Of a DNA stretch of 64,000 nucleotides, positions 31,942-40,985 are shown one piece after another. The stretch comes from Paractinoplanes durhamensis (GTDB lineage Bacteria; Actinomycetota; Actinomycetes; Mycobacteriales; Micromonosporaceae). Made by a program: the position numbers and the translations under genes. The notes under the pieces are model-generated. The model did not search any database and was not told the origin of the DNA. It worked only from the letters and a program-made list of their open reading frames with translations. Within the stretch, counting starts at the first letter, position 1; every line of letters begins with the position of its first letter. The stretch covers positions 1 through 64,000 of the forward strand of contig NZ_BOML01000066.1 of the NCBI RefSeq assembly GCF_016862175.1, read 5' to 3'.

Positions 31942-34056
31942 ATGAAGCGTGTCCGTTTCGCAACAATTGTCACACTGGCCCTTGTGGCATCGCTCCTGTC
32001 GGTGCCGGCTTCGGCTTCGCCCGGGTCTGCGCCGGCCGCACCGGTGGCTCGCGGCAGCGACGCCCGTGAGCTCGATCGGACACGTTTCACGCTCGGGGGT
32101 GCCGCGCTGCCTTCACATCCGCGCTATCGGCCCGGCACCGGCTCCCGGCCGGGCGGGCGGCGGGCGGCAGCCGGCACGCCCGCGGTCGGCACCGAGCGGG
32201 AGTGGCTCGGCCTCGACGACACGACCGGCGGGTATTACCCGAAGAAGTACAAGCTGCGCGCCGTCGGCAAGCACATCGAGGTGTGGGTGGCCGATGACAT
32301 CGCGTTCCCGGCCGCCGACTGCCGTAAGAACGCCGTCGAGGTCACCGACCGGCAGGTCGGCGACCTGATCCACGAGTTCGACCACACGATCTATCCGAAG
32401 GAGACCGCGACCTTCAGCACGCCGCCCGACCGGGACGGCAGCAACGCGAAACGCAACGGTGATTACTCCGGTGACGGCGACAAGACGGTCACCCTGATCG
32501 ACAACATCCGCGACGACAACTACTTCCACTACCCGAAGGCCGTCACCTACGTGGCCGGGTTCTTCTCGGCGCAGCTCAACGAGTTGTTCGACCGCAACGT
32601 CATGACGATCGACGCCTACGACTGGAAGCACCGGCTCGGCGCGGTGCCGGCCGACGAGCCGACCGACGACCTCTGCAGCAGCCGCCCCTCGCATCCCCGG
32701 ATGTACGAGAGCACGTTCGCCCACGAGTGGCAGCACCTGCTCGAGTACTACGCCGACTCGGAGGAGGAGAGCTGGGTCAACGAGGGGCTGTCCGACTACG
32801 CGCAGACCCTGGTCGGCTACGTCGACGCCCGGGCCGGCGTCGACGACCTGGGCAACGACAACCATCTGATCTGCTTCCAGGGCTTCGGATCGGTGAAGAC
32901 GAAATACAACCCGAACCCGAAGATCTGCGGCGGGCCGCAGAACTCCCTCAACCTGTGGGACGAAGGCACGCCGACCGAGGTGCTCGCCGACTACGGCAAC
33001 GCCTATCAGTTCATGCTCTACCTCAGCGACCGCTTCGGGCCGAACACGATCTCGCTGCTGCACCGGGACGGCATCCGCCAGGGTCTCGCCGGGGTGCAGG
33101 CCGCGTTGCCGACCGGGACCGCCCTCTACGACGTGGTGCACGACTACCAGACCATGACGCTGGTGGACAAGGTCGTCGGCGGCAAGGGCGGCAAGATGTC
33201 CGGCGTCCCGATCGACCGGGTCACCGCGGACAGCCTGCGCTCCACCGTCAACCTCGACAATCCGTCCAGTTACGACACTCCCGGCGCGCCGCCGAACGGC
33301 GCCGACTACGTGCCGCTGCCGACGCCGCTCCGGTCGGTCTCCTTCACCGGCGCGAAGACCCTGCCGCCGCTGCCGACCGGCTGGACGATCGCCGACGGCA
33401 CGCTCTTCTCCGGCAACAAGCTCAACCTCGACTCGCAGGCGGTCCTGCCGATCACGGTGCCGGCGGCGACCAAATCGCCCACGCTGAAGCTGGAGACGGC
33501 GTACGGCACCGAGGAGTCCTACGACTGGGCGCTCGTCTCCATCTCCACCGACGGCGGCCGGACCTACAACCCGGTGGCCGGCGACCGGACCCGGTACGGG
33601 CCGCTCGGCTGGGGGCTGACCGGCGCGAGCGGCGGTGTGGTGACGGCCGGCTACGACCTGAAGGCCTACGCCGGCAAGAAGGTGCTGCTCAACCTGCACT
33701 ACGTCAGCGACGGCGCGGTCAACAAGGGCGGCTGGCGGATCGGCCGAATCACCCTCGGCGACCGGGTGCTGAACGACGGCACGTCGCTGAAGGGCTGGCG
33801 CTCCCCCGGCGAGATCGTCGCCACCCCCGTCTACCACTGGCACGCCACGCTGGTCGGCATCGACGGCCACCGCGCGCGCATCGTGCCGATCGGCCGGTGG
33901 GCCGAGCTCAAGGCCTACCCCAAGGTGGTGGCCATCATCGCCTACGACGAGCCGACCGAGAAGTTCTCCCAGTACGCCCCGTATCGACTCGTCGTCAACG
34001 ACACACTCCAGCCGGGCGGCAGCGCTCCGGCGCTTCGCTACGGGAGGATGCCGTAG
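31942..34056 (+). CDS. Secreted zinc metalloprotease (M6/immune inhibitor A-like)
   Basis: This 704-residue protein has a clear signal peptide (MKRVRFATIVTLALVASLLS, cleavage near ASA-SP). The catalytic HEWQHLLEYY (HExxH, about residue 264) is followed by SWVNEGLSDYAQT, whose Glu is the likely third zinc ligand (a gluzincin layout). GNAYQFMLYLSDRFG supports the peptidase core. The C-terminal 250 residues form a beta-rich part with TYGTEESYDWALVSISTDGG-like and LNLHYVSDGAVNKGGWRI blocks, the immune inhibitor A carbohydrate-binding-like domain. It acts outside the cell. The 3' end overlaps the convergent cyclase gene by 19 bp. Confidence 0.85.
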   Translation: MKRVRFATIVTLALVASLLSVPASASPGSAPAAPVARGSDARELDRTRFTLGGAALPSHPRYRPGTGSRPGGRRAAAGTPAVGTEREWLGLDDTTGGYYPKKYKLRAVGKHIEVWVADDIAFPAADCRKNAVEVTDRQVGDLIHEFDHTIYPKETATFSTPPDRDGSNAKRNGDYSGDGDKTVTLIDNIRDDNYFHYPKAVTYVAGFFSAQLNELFDRNVMTIDAYDWKHRLGAVPADEPTDDLCSSRPSHPRMYESTFAHEWQHLLEYYADSEEESWVNEGLSDYAQTLVGYVDARAGVDDLGNDNHLICFQGFGSVKTKYNPNPKICGGPQNSLNLWDEGTPTEVLADYGNAYQFMLYLSDRFGPNTISLLHRDGIRQGLAGVQAALPTGTALYDVVHDYQTMTLVDKVVGGKGGKMSGVPIDRVTADSLRSTVNLDNPSSYDTPGAPPNGADYVPLPTPLRSVSFTGAKTLPPLPTGWTIADGTLFSGNKLNLDSQAVLPITVPAATKSPTLKLETAYGTEESYDWALVSISTDGGRTYNPVAGDRTRYGPLGWGLTGASGGVVTAGYDLKAYAGKKVLLNLHYVSDGAVNKGGWRIGRITLGDRVLNDGTSLKGWRSPGEIVATPVYHWHATLVGIDGHRARIVPIGRWAELKAYPKVVAIIAYDEPTEKFSQYAPYRLVVNDTLQPGGSAPALRYGRMP

Positions 34057-34841
34057 ATCAGGGCGGTGGAGCCGGCGCCGGCCTTGTTGATGTGGCCGCC
34101 ACACAGGATCTGGGCTCCGGTCGGCGGCAAGGCGGCCAGGTTGGCCAGGATCTCCAGGCTGATCCGGTGCCGTTGGTAGACCAGCAGTGAGACGGCGTAG
34201 GTGGTGTCGGTGCCGACGTCGGGGCTGAACGTGTCGGTGCCGGTGCCGCCGCGGTGACCGATCCGCCCGGTGCCGGCCAGCCACTGCACCGTGTCCAGCG
34301 CGAAGCCGGGCTGGTGCATGGTGCCGCCGTCGTCGAAGTTGAAGTAGGCGTCGGTGCCCCACTTGGCGTCCCAGCCGGTCCAGATGATCACCATGGACTC
34401 GTCGGGGATGCGGCCGTGGCGCCGCTCCCAGGCCTTGATGTCGTCGATCGTCACCTCGTAGTCGGCGTTGCGGGCGCATCTGTCCCGCACGTCGATCTTC
34501 ACGGCCGGCAGGAACAGGTCGCCGAGGTCGAGGTCGTCGGCGAGCGCCTCGCCCGCGTTGAAGTGGCCGGGCGCACCCCAGTGTGTGCCGGTGTGCTCGC
34601 CCTCGCGGACGAACTGGAGGTAGAAGCCGTCCTTCTCGATGGTCGCGATGGTCTCGAGTTCGAACGGCGGGTCGCCGGGGTAGACGTTGGTGGTGGCCGG
34701 GTCGTTGACGTGGGAAAGGCTGATCAGTCGCTGCCGGGCACCGCGCAGCGGGTCGCGGTCGCTCGCCTCGGCCGCGGAACCGCTCACCATCGCCCCCGCC
34801 AGGCCGGCCGCGGCCGCCCCCATGATCTCGCGTCGTCGCAT
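34038..34841 (-). CDS. Cyclase-family protein (kynurenine formamidase-like), exported
   Basis: This 267-residue protein begins MRRREIMGAAAAGLAGAMVS, a twin-arginine type signal. REGEHTGTHWGAPGHFNAGE (about residues 85-104) contains the HxGTHxDxPxH-like metal site of the cyclase family, here H-T-G-T-H-W-G-A-P-G-H with Gly in place of the usual Asp. VIIWTGWDAKWGTDAYF and FSPDVGTDTTYAV also fit. Relatives hydrolyse N-formylkynurenine or unrelated amides; the substrate here is unknown. It is divergent from the MerR gene across the palindrome at 34900-34926. Confidence 0.85.
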   Translation of the reverse strand: MRRREIMGAAAAGLAGAMVSGSAAEASDRDPLRGARQRLISLSHVNDPATTNVYPGDPPFELETIATIEKDGFYLQFVREGEHTGTHWGAPGHFNAGEALADDLDLGDLFLPAVKIDVRDRCARNADYEVTIDDIKAWERRHGRIPDESMVIIWTGWDAKWGTDAYFNFDDGGTMHQPGFALDTVQWLAGTGRIGHRGGTGTDTFSPDVGTDTTYAVSLLVYQRHRISLEILANLAALPPTGAQILCGGHINKAGAGSTALIYGILP

Positions 34842-34899
34842 GGCAACGTGCTTACCTCCTGACTTCCCTCGGCGTCTTCATCCGGTCCGCTGCCCGACA

Positions 34900-34926
34900 T
34901 TGACACTGTCACCATGACAGTGTCAA
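34900..34926. promoter_or_regulatory. Perfect 12-bp palindrome between cyclase and MerR genes, candidate MerR operator
   Basis: TTGACACTGTCA and TGACAGTGTCAA are exact reverse complements around CCA. Each arm starts with a consensus -35 box TTGACA, one on each strand. The palindrome ends 10 bp before the ATG of the MerR gene (34937) and 58 bp before the divergent cyclase start. It fits a MerR-family site where the regulator sits between promoter elements; autoregulation is the simplest reading. Confidence 0.75.
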
Positions 34927-34936
34927 GCTTCACGGC

Positions 34937-35521
34937 ATGTGGACGATGGAAGAGTTGGTCGATCGAGTGCGCCAGGCCCTGGAGGCCGAATACCCAGGCG
35001 CACCCAACGGCCGTGTCCGCGATGTGCCCGACCGCCGCGCCATCCGGTGGTATTCAACGATTGGCCTGGTCGACCGCCCGCTCGGCATGCGCGGGCGCAC
35101 CGCGCTCTACGGTCCGCGCCACCTGCAGCAGCTGGTGGCGATCAAACGATGGCAGGCGGAGGGCCGCAGCCTGGCCGAGATCCAGGCCGACTTCGTCTGG
35201 CTCACCCCGGAGGGCCTGACCGACGCATCCCGAGTTCCCGCCCAGCTCCTGGCCACCGACGACGAGCCGCCCGAGCACGCCCCCCGGCCGCGATTCTGGG
35301 CCGACCGCCCGGTTACCGGACTGGTTGCCGGCGCCGCCCCGGCCGAGCCGCCGATCCGGGACATTCCCGCCCCGGTGCACGGGGTGACCCTCGGCGGCGG
35401 CGCCATCCTGCTGCTGCCCCATCCTGCGTCCGGCGACGACCGCACCGAGATCGCTGCGGCCGCCGCTCCCCTGCTCCGCCTGCTCGAGTCCCGTGGCCTG
35501 ATCGATGGGAGATCCTCATGA
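34937..35521 (+). CDS. MerR-family transcriptional regulator
   Basis: This 194-residue protein begins MWTMEELVDRVRQALE. DRRAIRWYSTIGLVDRPLGM (about residues 32-51) and GRTALYGPRHLQQLVAIKRW are the winged-helix and dimer-helix parts of MerR regulators. The remainder is a Pro/Ala-rich C-terminal region (PVHGVTLGGGAILLL). No cysteine effector site is visible. It overlaps the VIT-VWA gene by 4 bp (ATGA), and the pairing of such a regulator with a VIT protein is a recurring actinobacterial arrangement. Confidence 0.85.
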   Translation: MWTMEELVDRVRQALEAEYPGAPNGRVRDVPDRRAIRWYSTIGLVDRPLGMRGRTALYGPRHLQQLVAIKRWQAEGRSLAEIQADFVWLTPEGLTDASRVPAQLLATDDEPPEHAPRPRFWADRPVTGLVAGAAPAEPPIRDIPAPVHGVTLGGGAILLLPHPASGDDRTEIAAAAAPLLRLLESRGLIDGRSS

Positions 35522-37926
35522 ACGTTTCCGTCACTCCGATGAGCCCGGGTGAGCTCGACCGCATCCGCATCCTGCCCGATGCCGGCTTCGGCAACCTGCA
35601 CACCGACCGCGGCAACCTGCCGCTCGACCGGCTCGACGTCCGCGCCCGGGTGAGCGGGCTGATCGCCCGCACCGTGGTGGTGACCGAGTTCGTCAACGTG
35701 CACGACACCGCGCTCGAGGCCACCTACGTGTTCCCGCTGCCCGACCGGGCCGCGGTCACCGGCATGACGCTGACCGCCGACGACCGCACCGTCGAGGCCG
35801 AGCTGCAGGAGCGGGGCGCGGCCCGCGAGGCGTACGACCAGGCGATCGCCGCCGGTCAGCGGGCCTCGATCGCCGAGGAGGAGCGGCCCGACGTGTTCAC
35901 CATGCGGGTCGGCAACATCCTGCCCGGCGAGCGGGTGGTGATCGAGCTCCGGCTGGTCGGCCCGCTGCCCTTCGAGGACGGTGCGGCGACGTTCCGCTTC
36001 CCGCTGGTCGTGGCCCCACGCTACGTTCCCGGCACCCCGCTGCCGGGGCCCTATGCGGGCGATGGCCAGCTCCCCGACACCGACGCGGTGCCGGATGCCT
36101 CACGCATCTCTCCCCCGGTGCTGCTGCCCGGCTTCCCCAACCCGTTGCGGCTGTCCGTCGGCGTCAGCATCGACCCGGCCGGCCTCACCCTCGGCGAGGT
36201 GCGCTCCAGCCTGCACACCGTGACCGACACCGACGGCACGCTGAGCATCGAGCCCGGCGAGCGCGCCGACCGCGACTTCGTGCTGCGCATCGGCTACGCG
36301 GGCGGCACCGAGACCGCGGTCGCCGTGCCCGACGAGAACGCCGAGGAGCCGGGGGGCGTCTACCAGCTGGTCGTGCTGCCGCCGGAGAGCACCGCCGCGG
36401 CCCGCCCGAAGGACGTGGTGCTGCTGCTCGACCGGTCCGGCAGCATGGGCGGCTGGAAGATGGTGGCCGCCCGCCGGGCCGCGGCCCGGGTGATCGACAC
36501 GCTGACCACCGCCGACCGTTTCGCCGTGCTCACCTTCGACCACCAGATCGACCGCCCGGCCGACCTCGGGGCCGGGCTGGTCGAGGCGAGCGACCGCCAT
36601 CGGTTCCGCGCCGTGGAGCATCTGGCCCGTGCCGAGGCCCGCGGCGGCACCGAGCTGCTCGCCCCGCTGACCGACGGGCTGGGGCTGCTGCGGGCGAGCG
36701 AGGGCCGCGACCGGGTGCTGGTTCTGGTCACCGACGGCCAGGTGGGCAACGAGGATCAGATCGTCCACGATGTCACGCCGCTGATCGGCGCCACCCGCAT
36801 CCACACGATCGGCATCGACCGGGCGGTCAACGCCGGTTTCCTGGGCCGGTTGGCCGCGCTCGGGGCCGGCCGCGCCGAGCTGGTGGAGAGCGAGGACAGG
36901 CTGGATGCGGCGATGGAGCACATCCACCGCCGGATCGGCGCGCCGGTCGTCACCGACCTGCGGGTCGAGGCCACCGGGCTGCGCCTGATCGACGACGAGC
37001 GCACCCCGGCCCGGCTGCCCGGCCTCTACCCGGGGGTGCCGCTGGTGGTCGCCGGGCGGTTCGCCGGCAAGCCCGGCGGCAGCCTGACGGTCACCGGCCG
37101 CACCCGCGACGACCAGGAGTTCCGCACGACGGTCGAGGTGCACGAACGCACCGAGCCGGCGATCCCCGCCCAGTGGGCGCGGGCCCGGCTGCGCGACCTG
37201 GAGGATGCGTATGCGGCGGGCGACCGCAGCCTCGAGGAGCGGATCGTCGCCACCTCACTGCGTTTCGGGGTGCTGTGCCGGTTCACCGCGTTCGTGGCGG
37301 TCGACAGCCGGGTGGTCAACGAGGGCGGCAACACCCGCCGGGTCACCCAGCCGGTCGAGTTGCCCTCCGGCTGGGAGTCCGGCGGCGACATCGCGCCCGC
37401 CATGCTCCGGATGAGCGCTGCGAGTCCGGCCCCGCCGGCGCCGCCGAGTGTCTCCGCACCCGGTGGGCCGCAGTTCGCCCCGCCGATGGCCGGCGGTGCG
37501 CCGCCCAAGCGGGCCCGATCGGTCGGGCGGGCGGCGGACAGCCCGTCCTTCGCACCGCAGGGCTTCGCCACCGTGCCGTCCGCGCTGCGGGCGGGCAAGG
37601 CGGTGGCGGGCGGTGCGGCGCCGACGATCGACCAGGTGCGGGAGATCGCCGCGACCGAGGCCGGCCGCCTGCGGGCGGCAACCGGTTTGGCCGCCTACGA
37701 GCGACGCGACCTGCTGGACGACCTGTCCAGCCGGCTCACGGTCCTGCTCGGCTCGCTGCCCGGCGAGGAGTTCGAGCCGCTGCAGGAGCTGGTCACGTTC
37801 CTGACCGGCGACGCCTCGCTGGACGAGAAATGGGCAAGGGCCACCGAGGTGCTCACCGCATTCGGCAGCGACGCCACCAAGCCGGAGACGGAGGGCCCGA
37901 CCCGCAGGCCGTTCTGGAAGCGCTGA
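35518..37926 (+). CDS. VIT and von Willebrand type A domain protein
   Basis: This 802-residue protein begins MNVSVTPMSPGELDRIRILP. The VIT domain (about residues 30-160) has TEFVNVHDTALEATYVFPLP, REAYDQAIAAGQRASIAEEE and MRVGNILPGERVVIELRLVG. The VWA domain (about 290-460) has the MIDAS residues LLLDRSGSMGGWK (DxSxS), GGTELLAPL and LVTDGQVGNE intact, so a metal-dependent adhesion site is expected. The C-terminal 200 residues are Pro/Ala-rich, ending RRPFWKR. No signal peptide is visible, so it is probably cytosolic. Bacterial VIT-VWA proteins are of unknown function. It is coupled to the MerR regulator and followed by the terminator at 37949-37978. Confidence 0.92.
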   Translation: MNVSVTPMSPGELDRIRILPDAGFGNLHTDRGNLPLDRLDVRARVSGLIARTVVVTEFVNVHDTALEATYVFPLPDRAAVTGMTLTADDRTVEAELQERGAAREAYDQAIAAGQRASIAEEERPDVFTMRVGNILPGERVVIELRLVGPLPFEDGAATFRFPLVVAPRYVPGTPLPGPYAGDGQLPDTDAVPDASRISPPVLLPGFPNPLRLSVGVSIDPAGLTLGEVRSSLHTVTDTDGTLSIEPGERADRDFVLRIGYAGGTETAVAVPDENAEEPGGVYQLVVLPPESTAAARPKDVVLLLDRSGSMGGWKMVAARRAAARVIDTLTTADRFAVLTFDHQIDRPADLGAGLVEASDRHRFRAVEHLARAEARGGTELLAPLTDGLGLLRASEGRDRVLVLVTDGQVGNEDQIVHDVTPLIGATRIHTIGIDRAVNAGFLGRLAALGAGRAELVESEDRLDAAMEHIHRRIGAPVVTDLRVEATGLRLIDDERTPARLPGLYPGVPLVVAGRFAGKPGGSLTVTGRTRDDQEFRTTVEVHERTEPAIPAQWARARLRDLEDAYAAGDRSLEERIVATSLRFGVLCRFTAFVAVDSRVVNEGGNTRRVTQPVELPSGWESGGDIAPAMLRMSAASPAPPAPPSVSAPGGPQFAPPMAGGAPPKRARSVGRAADSPSFAPQGFATVPSALRAGKAVAGGAAPTIDQVREIAATEAGRLRAATGLAAYERRDLLDDLSSRLTVLLGSLPGEEFEPLQELVTFLTGDASLDEKWARATEVLTAFGSDATKPETEGPTRRPFWKR

Positions 37927-37948
37927 CCGCGGGCGGCCTGGGAACGGC

Positions 37949-37978
37949 GGATGCCCCGCCCTTGTGGGCGGGGCATCC
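37949..37978. terminator. Bidirectional 13-bp hairpin between convergent genes
   Basis: GGATGCCCCGCCC and GGGCGGGGCATCC pair perfectly around TTGT, 23 bp after the VIT-VWA stop and 18 bp before the minus-strand gene's stop. GGGGTTTT follows on the plus strand. Confidence 0.85.
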
Positions 37979-37995
37979 GGTGGGGTTTTGCGGTG

Positions 37996-39756
37996 TCAGC
38001 GGACGGGTGGGAGGAGCTTGGCGTTGTCGGCGTCCGGGAGGCCGTGGGCGGCGATCTCGGACGGGGTGGCGGTGGTCAGGTCGAAGGCGTCGGTGGACTG
38101 GGCCTTGGCGTCGTCGCCGTTGTCGAGCGGCGTGCGGAACGGCTGCTGGGCGCCGACGCACGTGGTGCCCTTCGCGGGCAGGGAACGGTAGAGCAGGTAG
38201 CGGTCGGTGGCGCCGGTGGCGCAGGCCGACGTGCCGTAGGCGGTGTGGCCCCAGTTGGCGCTGGACAGCAGGCGGCTGTTCGGCAGCAGGTGCGACGACC
38301 ACACGGCGTCGTCGTAGTTGGTGGCCGGGTCCCAGAAACTTCCGACGATCAGGACGGGGTGCTTGGTGTGCTTGGTGAACGGACCGGTGTAGGCGTCCTC
38401 GTCGCGGACCGTCCAGTGGTCGCCGGCGCACTGGACGCTCGCCCATGCCCAGGCGCGGCCGAAGTAGGTGGCGCGCTTGTCGGCGCGGGCGGCGGCCTTC
38501 GGCCAGGACGTGCCGTGGGCGGGGTGGCGGCCGTCGGTGCACATGACCGCGGAGTAGGCGTCGAACGAGTTGTCGTAGGGGAACGCGCGGCCCTCGGCCT
38601 GCTTGCGCATCCGGCGGATCAGGTCGCCGGCGGCGGTCAGCTTCGCCGCGGTGGGGGTGTAACCCGGGGTGGTCAGCTGGTAGATCTCGGCCGCCATGCC
38701 GGTGACCTCGGCGCCCGCGGCCGGCTCGTAGAGCGCGCCCAGCACCATGCTGATGAACGACGCGTAGGTGACCGTCAGGCCGTCGACGACCAGCGGCTTC
38801 TTCTTGAGGCGCTCGGCGACCACCCGGAAGTTGTGCATCGGGCTCGCGCTGAACGCGCAGTTCGTCTTTCCGGCCTTCGCGCAGCGGCGCAGGATCTCGG
38901 CCAGCGCCTTCCACGCGCCGTCCGCCGAGTGCAGGCGGTCGTCCTGGACCTGGCCGGCCGTCTTCGCGGTGCCCACCCAGGCCTGCGGGTTGATCACGCC
39001 GTCGACGGCGATGGCCCGGAAGCGGTCGGGGAACATGTTCGCGTAGTACTGGCCGAGCGCGGTGCCGTAGCTGAAGCCCAGATAGCTGAGCTTGCTGTCG
39101 CCGACGGCGCGGCGCATCACGTCCATGTCCCGGGCGACCTCGGCCGTCGACATGGCGCCGGCCAGCTCCCGGCCGGTGGTCGAGCAGGCGCGGCCGACGC
39201 GGCCGGCCGCCTTGATGTAGGACTTCTCCTGGGCGGTGCCCCACGGGAAGCCGATGCTGAGCCGGTTCATCACCGGGGTCTGGCGGGCCACGTCGCCGAA
39301 GCAGTTGACCTGCTCGCTGAAGCCGATGCCGCGCGGGTCCATGCCGACCACGTCGAAACGGTCGAGCAGGGCGTCGCTCATGAAGTACGGCGCGGCCAGG
39401 GCCATCTGCACGGCCGAGGCGCCGGGGCCGCCCGGGTTCACGAACAGGCTGCCGATCCTGTTCTTCTGGTCGCGGGCCTTCACCCGCAGCAGCGCCAGGC
39501 TCACCTGCTCGCCGCCCGGCCGGTCGTAGTCGAGCGGGACCTTCGCCGTCGCGCACTGGCCCCAGCCGTAGCAGGAGTACCAGCGCAGCGTCGGCGTGGG
39601 AACCGCATCGACCCGGCGACTCTCGACGGCACCGGTCCGGTCCCAGGTGACCGCCGAGCCAGCGGGGGCGGCGGCGACCGGAGCCGGGGCGATGAGCGCC
39701 CCGGCGAGCGCCAGGCCCGCGGCACCGGCCGCGAGCAGACGGGTGGTGAGCGACAT
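37996..39756 (-). CDS. Secreted TAP-type alpha/beta hydrolase (tripeptidyl aminopeptidase)
   Basis: This 586-residue protein starts at ATG 39756 with AGGAAGG upstream and has a signal peptide (MSLTTRLLAAGAAGLALAGA). GSLFVNPGGPGASAVQMALA and VGMDPRGIGFS are the oxyanion-hole blocks, and LGFSYGTALGQYYANMFPD the nucleophile elbow (Ser near residue 230). Late VLIVGSFWDPATNYDDAVW provides the Asp and SANWGHTAYGTSAC the His. This is the SlpD/SlpE/TAP group that removes tripeptides from extracellular proteins or leader peptides. It is terminated by the hairpin at 37949-37978. Confidence 0.92.
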   Translation of the reverse strand: MSLTTRLLAAGAAGLALAGALIAPAPVAAAPAGSAVTWDRTGAVESRRVDAVPTPTLRWYSCYGWGQCATAKVPLDYDRPGGEQVSLALLRVKARDQKNRIGSLFVNPGGPGASAVQMALAAPYFMSDALLDRFDVVGMDPRGIGFSEQVNCFGDVARQTPVMNRLSIGFPWGTAQEKSYIKAAGRVGRACSTTGRELAGAMSTAEVARDMDVMRRAVGDSKLSYLGFSYGTALGQYYANMFPDRFRAIAVDGVINPQAWVGTAKTAGQVQDDRLHSADGAWKALAEILRRCAKAGKTNCAFSASPMHNFRVVAERLKKKPLVVDGLTVTYASFISMVLGALYEPAAGAEVTGMAAEIYQLTTPGYTPTAAKLTAAGDLIRRMRKQAEGRAFPYDNSFDAYSAVMCTDGRHPAHGTSWPKAAARADKRATYFGRAWAWASVQCAGDHWTVRDEDAYTGPFTKHTKHPVLIVGSFWDPATNYDDAVWSSHLLPNSRLLSSANWGHTAYGTSACATGATDRYLLYRSLPAKGTTCVGAQQPFRTPLDNGDDAKAQSTDAFDLTTATPSEIAAHGLPDADNAKLLPPVR

Positions 39757-40040
39757 GCGTGGCCTTCCTGTAGCCCGGTGCCCGTGTCGTCCCGGATATT
39801 CAGAAAGGTAGGTTCAGCGCGGATCTTCTCGGTTTGCCGAAAAGGTGTAGGTCCGTTGCGGCCGTTCGTTGTCGCCTACCCGACCGTTCGTCCATCGCCG
39901 CAGGTCAGTGTGTGCCCTGCCGAGCCCAACGGCCGCAACGCGCGGAAAGTCGGATGTTCCGGCCCGGGCATGTCTCCCGGGGTCCCGGGTAGGTTGGGCG
40001 ATCGATCGTCTCTGACCAGCTCGATGGCGGCGGGTGATTT

Positions 40041-40955
40041 GTGACGGACGACGAGCACGACGAGGAGCGTGATCCGCTCCTCGTCCGGCCGTACCTGCGT
40101 GCGGACGTGGATGCCGGTGACGGCGACACGTCTACCCAGACGTGGCCGTCGGCGACCACTCGCGAGGTCCGGTCCCATCGCGCCCTCGAGGGCTCCGACG
40201 ACCCGACCGCGGTGCTCTACCTGCCCGATCCGCCCCGGCGGCGCTTCCGCCATCGCGCGCTGGTCCTGGTGGCGGCGTGTGCCCTGGTCCTGGTCGGCGC
40301 GGCCGCGGCGGCGGTCGCCAACCTGCGCACCGACGGCCGGCCGGCCGCGTCGAGCACGCTGCCCGAGGCGCCCGTTCCGGCGCTGACCGGCCTCGTGCCG
40401 ACCCTGACGCCGTCGGCCGCGGCGGCCCCGTCCTCGGCCGTACCCAGCAAATCAGCCCGCCGGAGCGCGACCGCCACCGCGACCAGCGGCAAGGCCGCGA
40501 CGGCGAAGCCGGGCGTCACCAGCACCGTGGAGGACGGCAAGACGGTGATCGCGCCCGGCGACGCGGTCGCGCCCGAACCGCCGGCGGTGGCCCGCACCGG
40601 CCCGATCCGCGGCCAGAACGGCCTCTGCCTGGACCTGAACGGCGGCGTCGCGATCGAGTTCAACCACGTCCAGGTCTTCGACTGCAACGACACCGGCGCC
40701 CAGCGCTGGACCCTCGCCACCGACGGCACCCTGCGCGTGCAGGGCATGTGCGCGCTGGTCGTCGGCGACGACACCGTCCACATCGTCGGCTGCGACGGGC
40801 GCACGACGGCGCAGTGGCGCGTGTCCGGCCAGCTGCTGATCAACGCGTCGAACAACAAGTGCCTGACCGACCCGAGCGGCGGCGCCACCGCGGGCACCGG
40901 AGTCACGGTCACCACCTGTGACGGCCGCGCCAATGAACGTTGGTCCCTGCCGTAG
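40041..40955 (+). CDS. Membrane-anchored ricin-type beta-trefoil (RICIN) protein
   Basis: This 304-residue protein starts at GTG 40041. An acidic cytosolic N-terminus (about 75 residues) leads to one TM helix (ALVLVAACALVLVGAAAAAV), a Ser/Thr/Ala-rich extracytoplasmic stretch to about residue 170, and a ricin-like beta-trefoil. The trefoil repeats carry QRWTL, QWRVS and ERWSL (QxW-type) after NGLCLDLNGG, GMCALVVG and NNKCLTDPSG. It probably binds a polysaccharide at the cell surface. The 284-bp region upstream (39757-40040) shows no further gene. Confidence 0.85.
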   Translation: MTDDEHDEERDPLLVRPYLRADVDAGDGDTSTQTWPSATTREVRSHRALEGSDDPTAVLYLPDPPRRRFRHRALVLVAACALVLVGAAAAAVANLRTDGRPAASSTLPEAPVPALTGLVPTLTPSAAAAPSSAVPSKSARRSATATATSGKAATAKPGVTSTVEDGKTVIAPGDAVAPEPPAVARTGPIRGQNGLCLDLNGGVAIEFNHVQVFDCNDTGAQRWTLATDGTLRVQGMCALVVGDDTVHIVGCDGRTTAQWRVSGQLLINASNNKCLTDPSGGATAGTGVTVTTCDGRANERWSLP

Positions 40956-40985
40956 AGCGAGGCCTTAGAGCGAGGCCTTAGAGCG
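40953..40985. repeat. 13-bp tandem repeat (2.6 copies) covering both stop codons of convergent genes
   Basis: TAGAGCGAGGCCT is repeated at 40953-40965 and 40966-40978, with a third partial copy to about 40986. The first copy contains the RICIN gene's TAG; the third starts at the stop codon of the minus-strand flavoprotein. It looks like a recent slippage duplication in the 22-bp gap. Confidence 0.75.

Noticed and set aside
32113..34479. Long minus-strand frame opposite the metalloprotease
   Set aside because: Composition is Arg/Val/Gly-rich without any domain, and the plus-strand protein has a signal peptide and HExxH motif.
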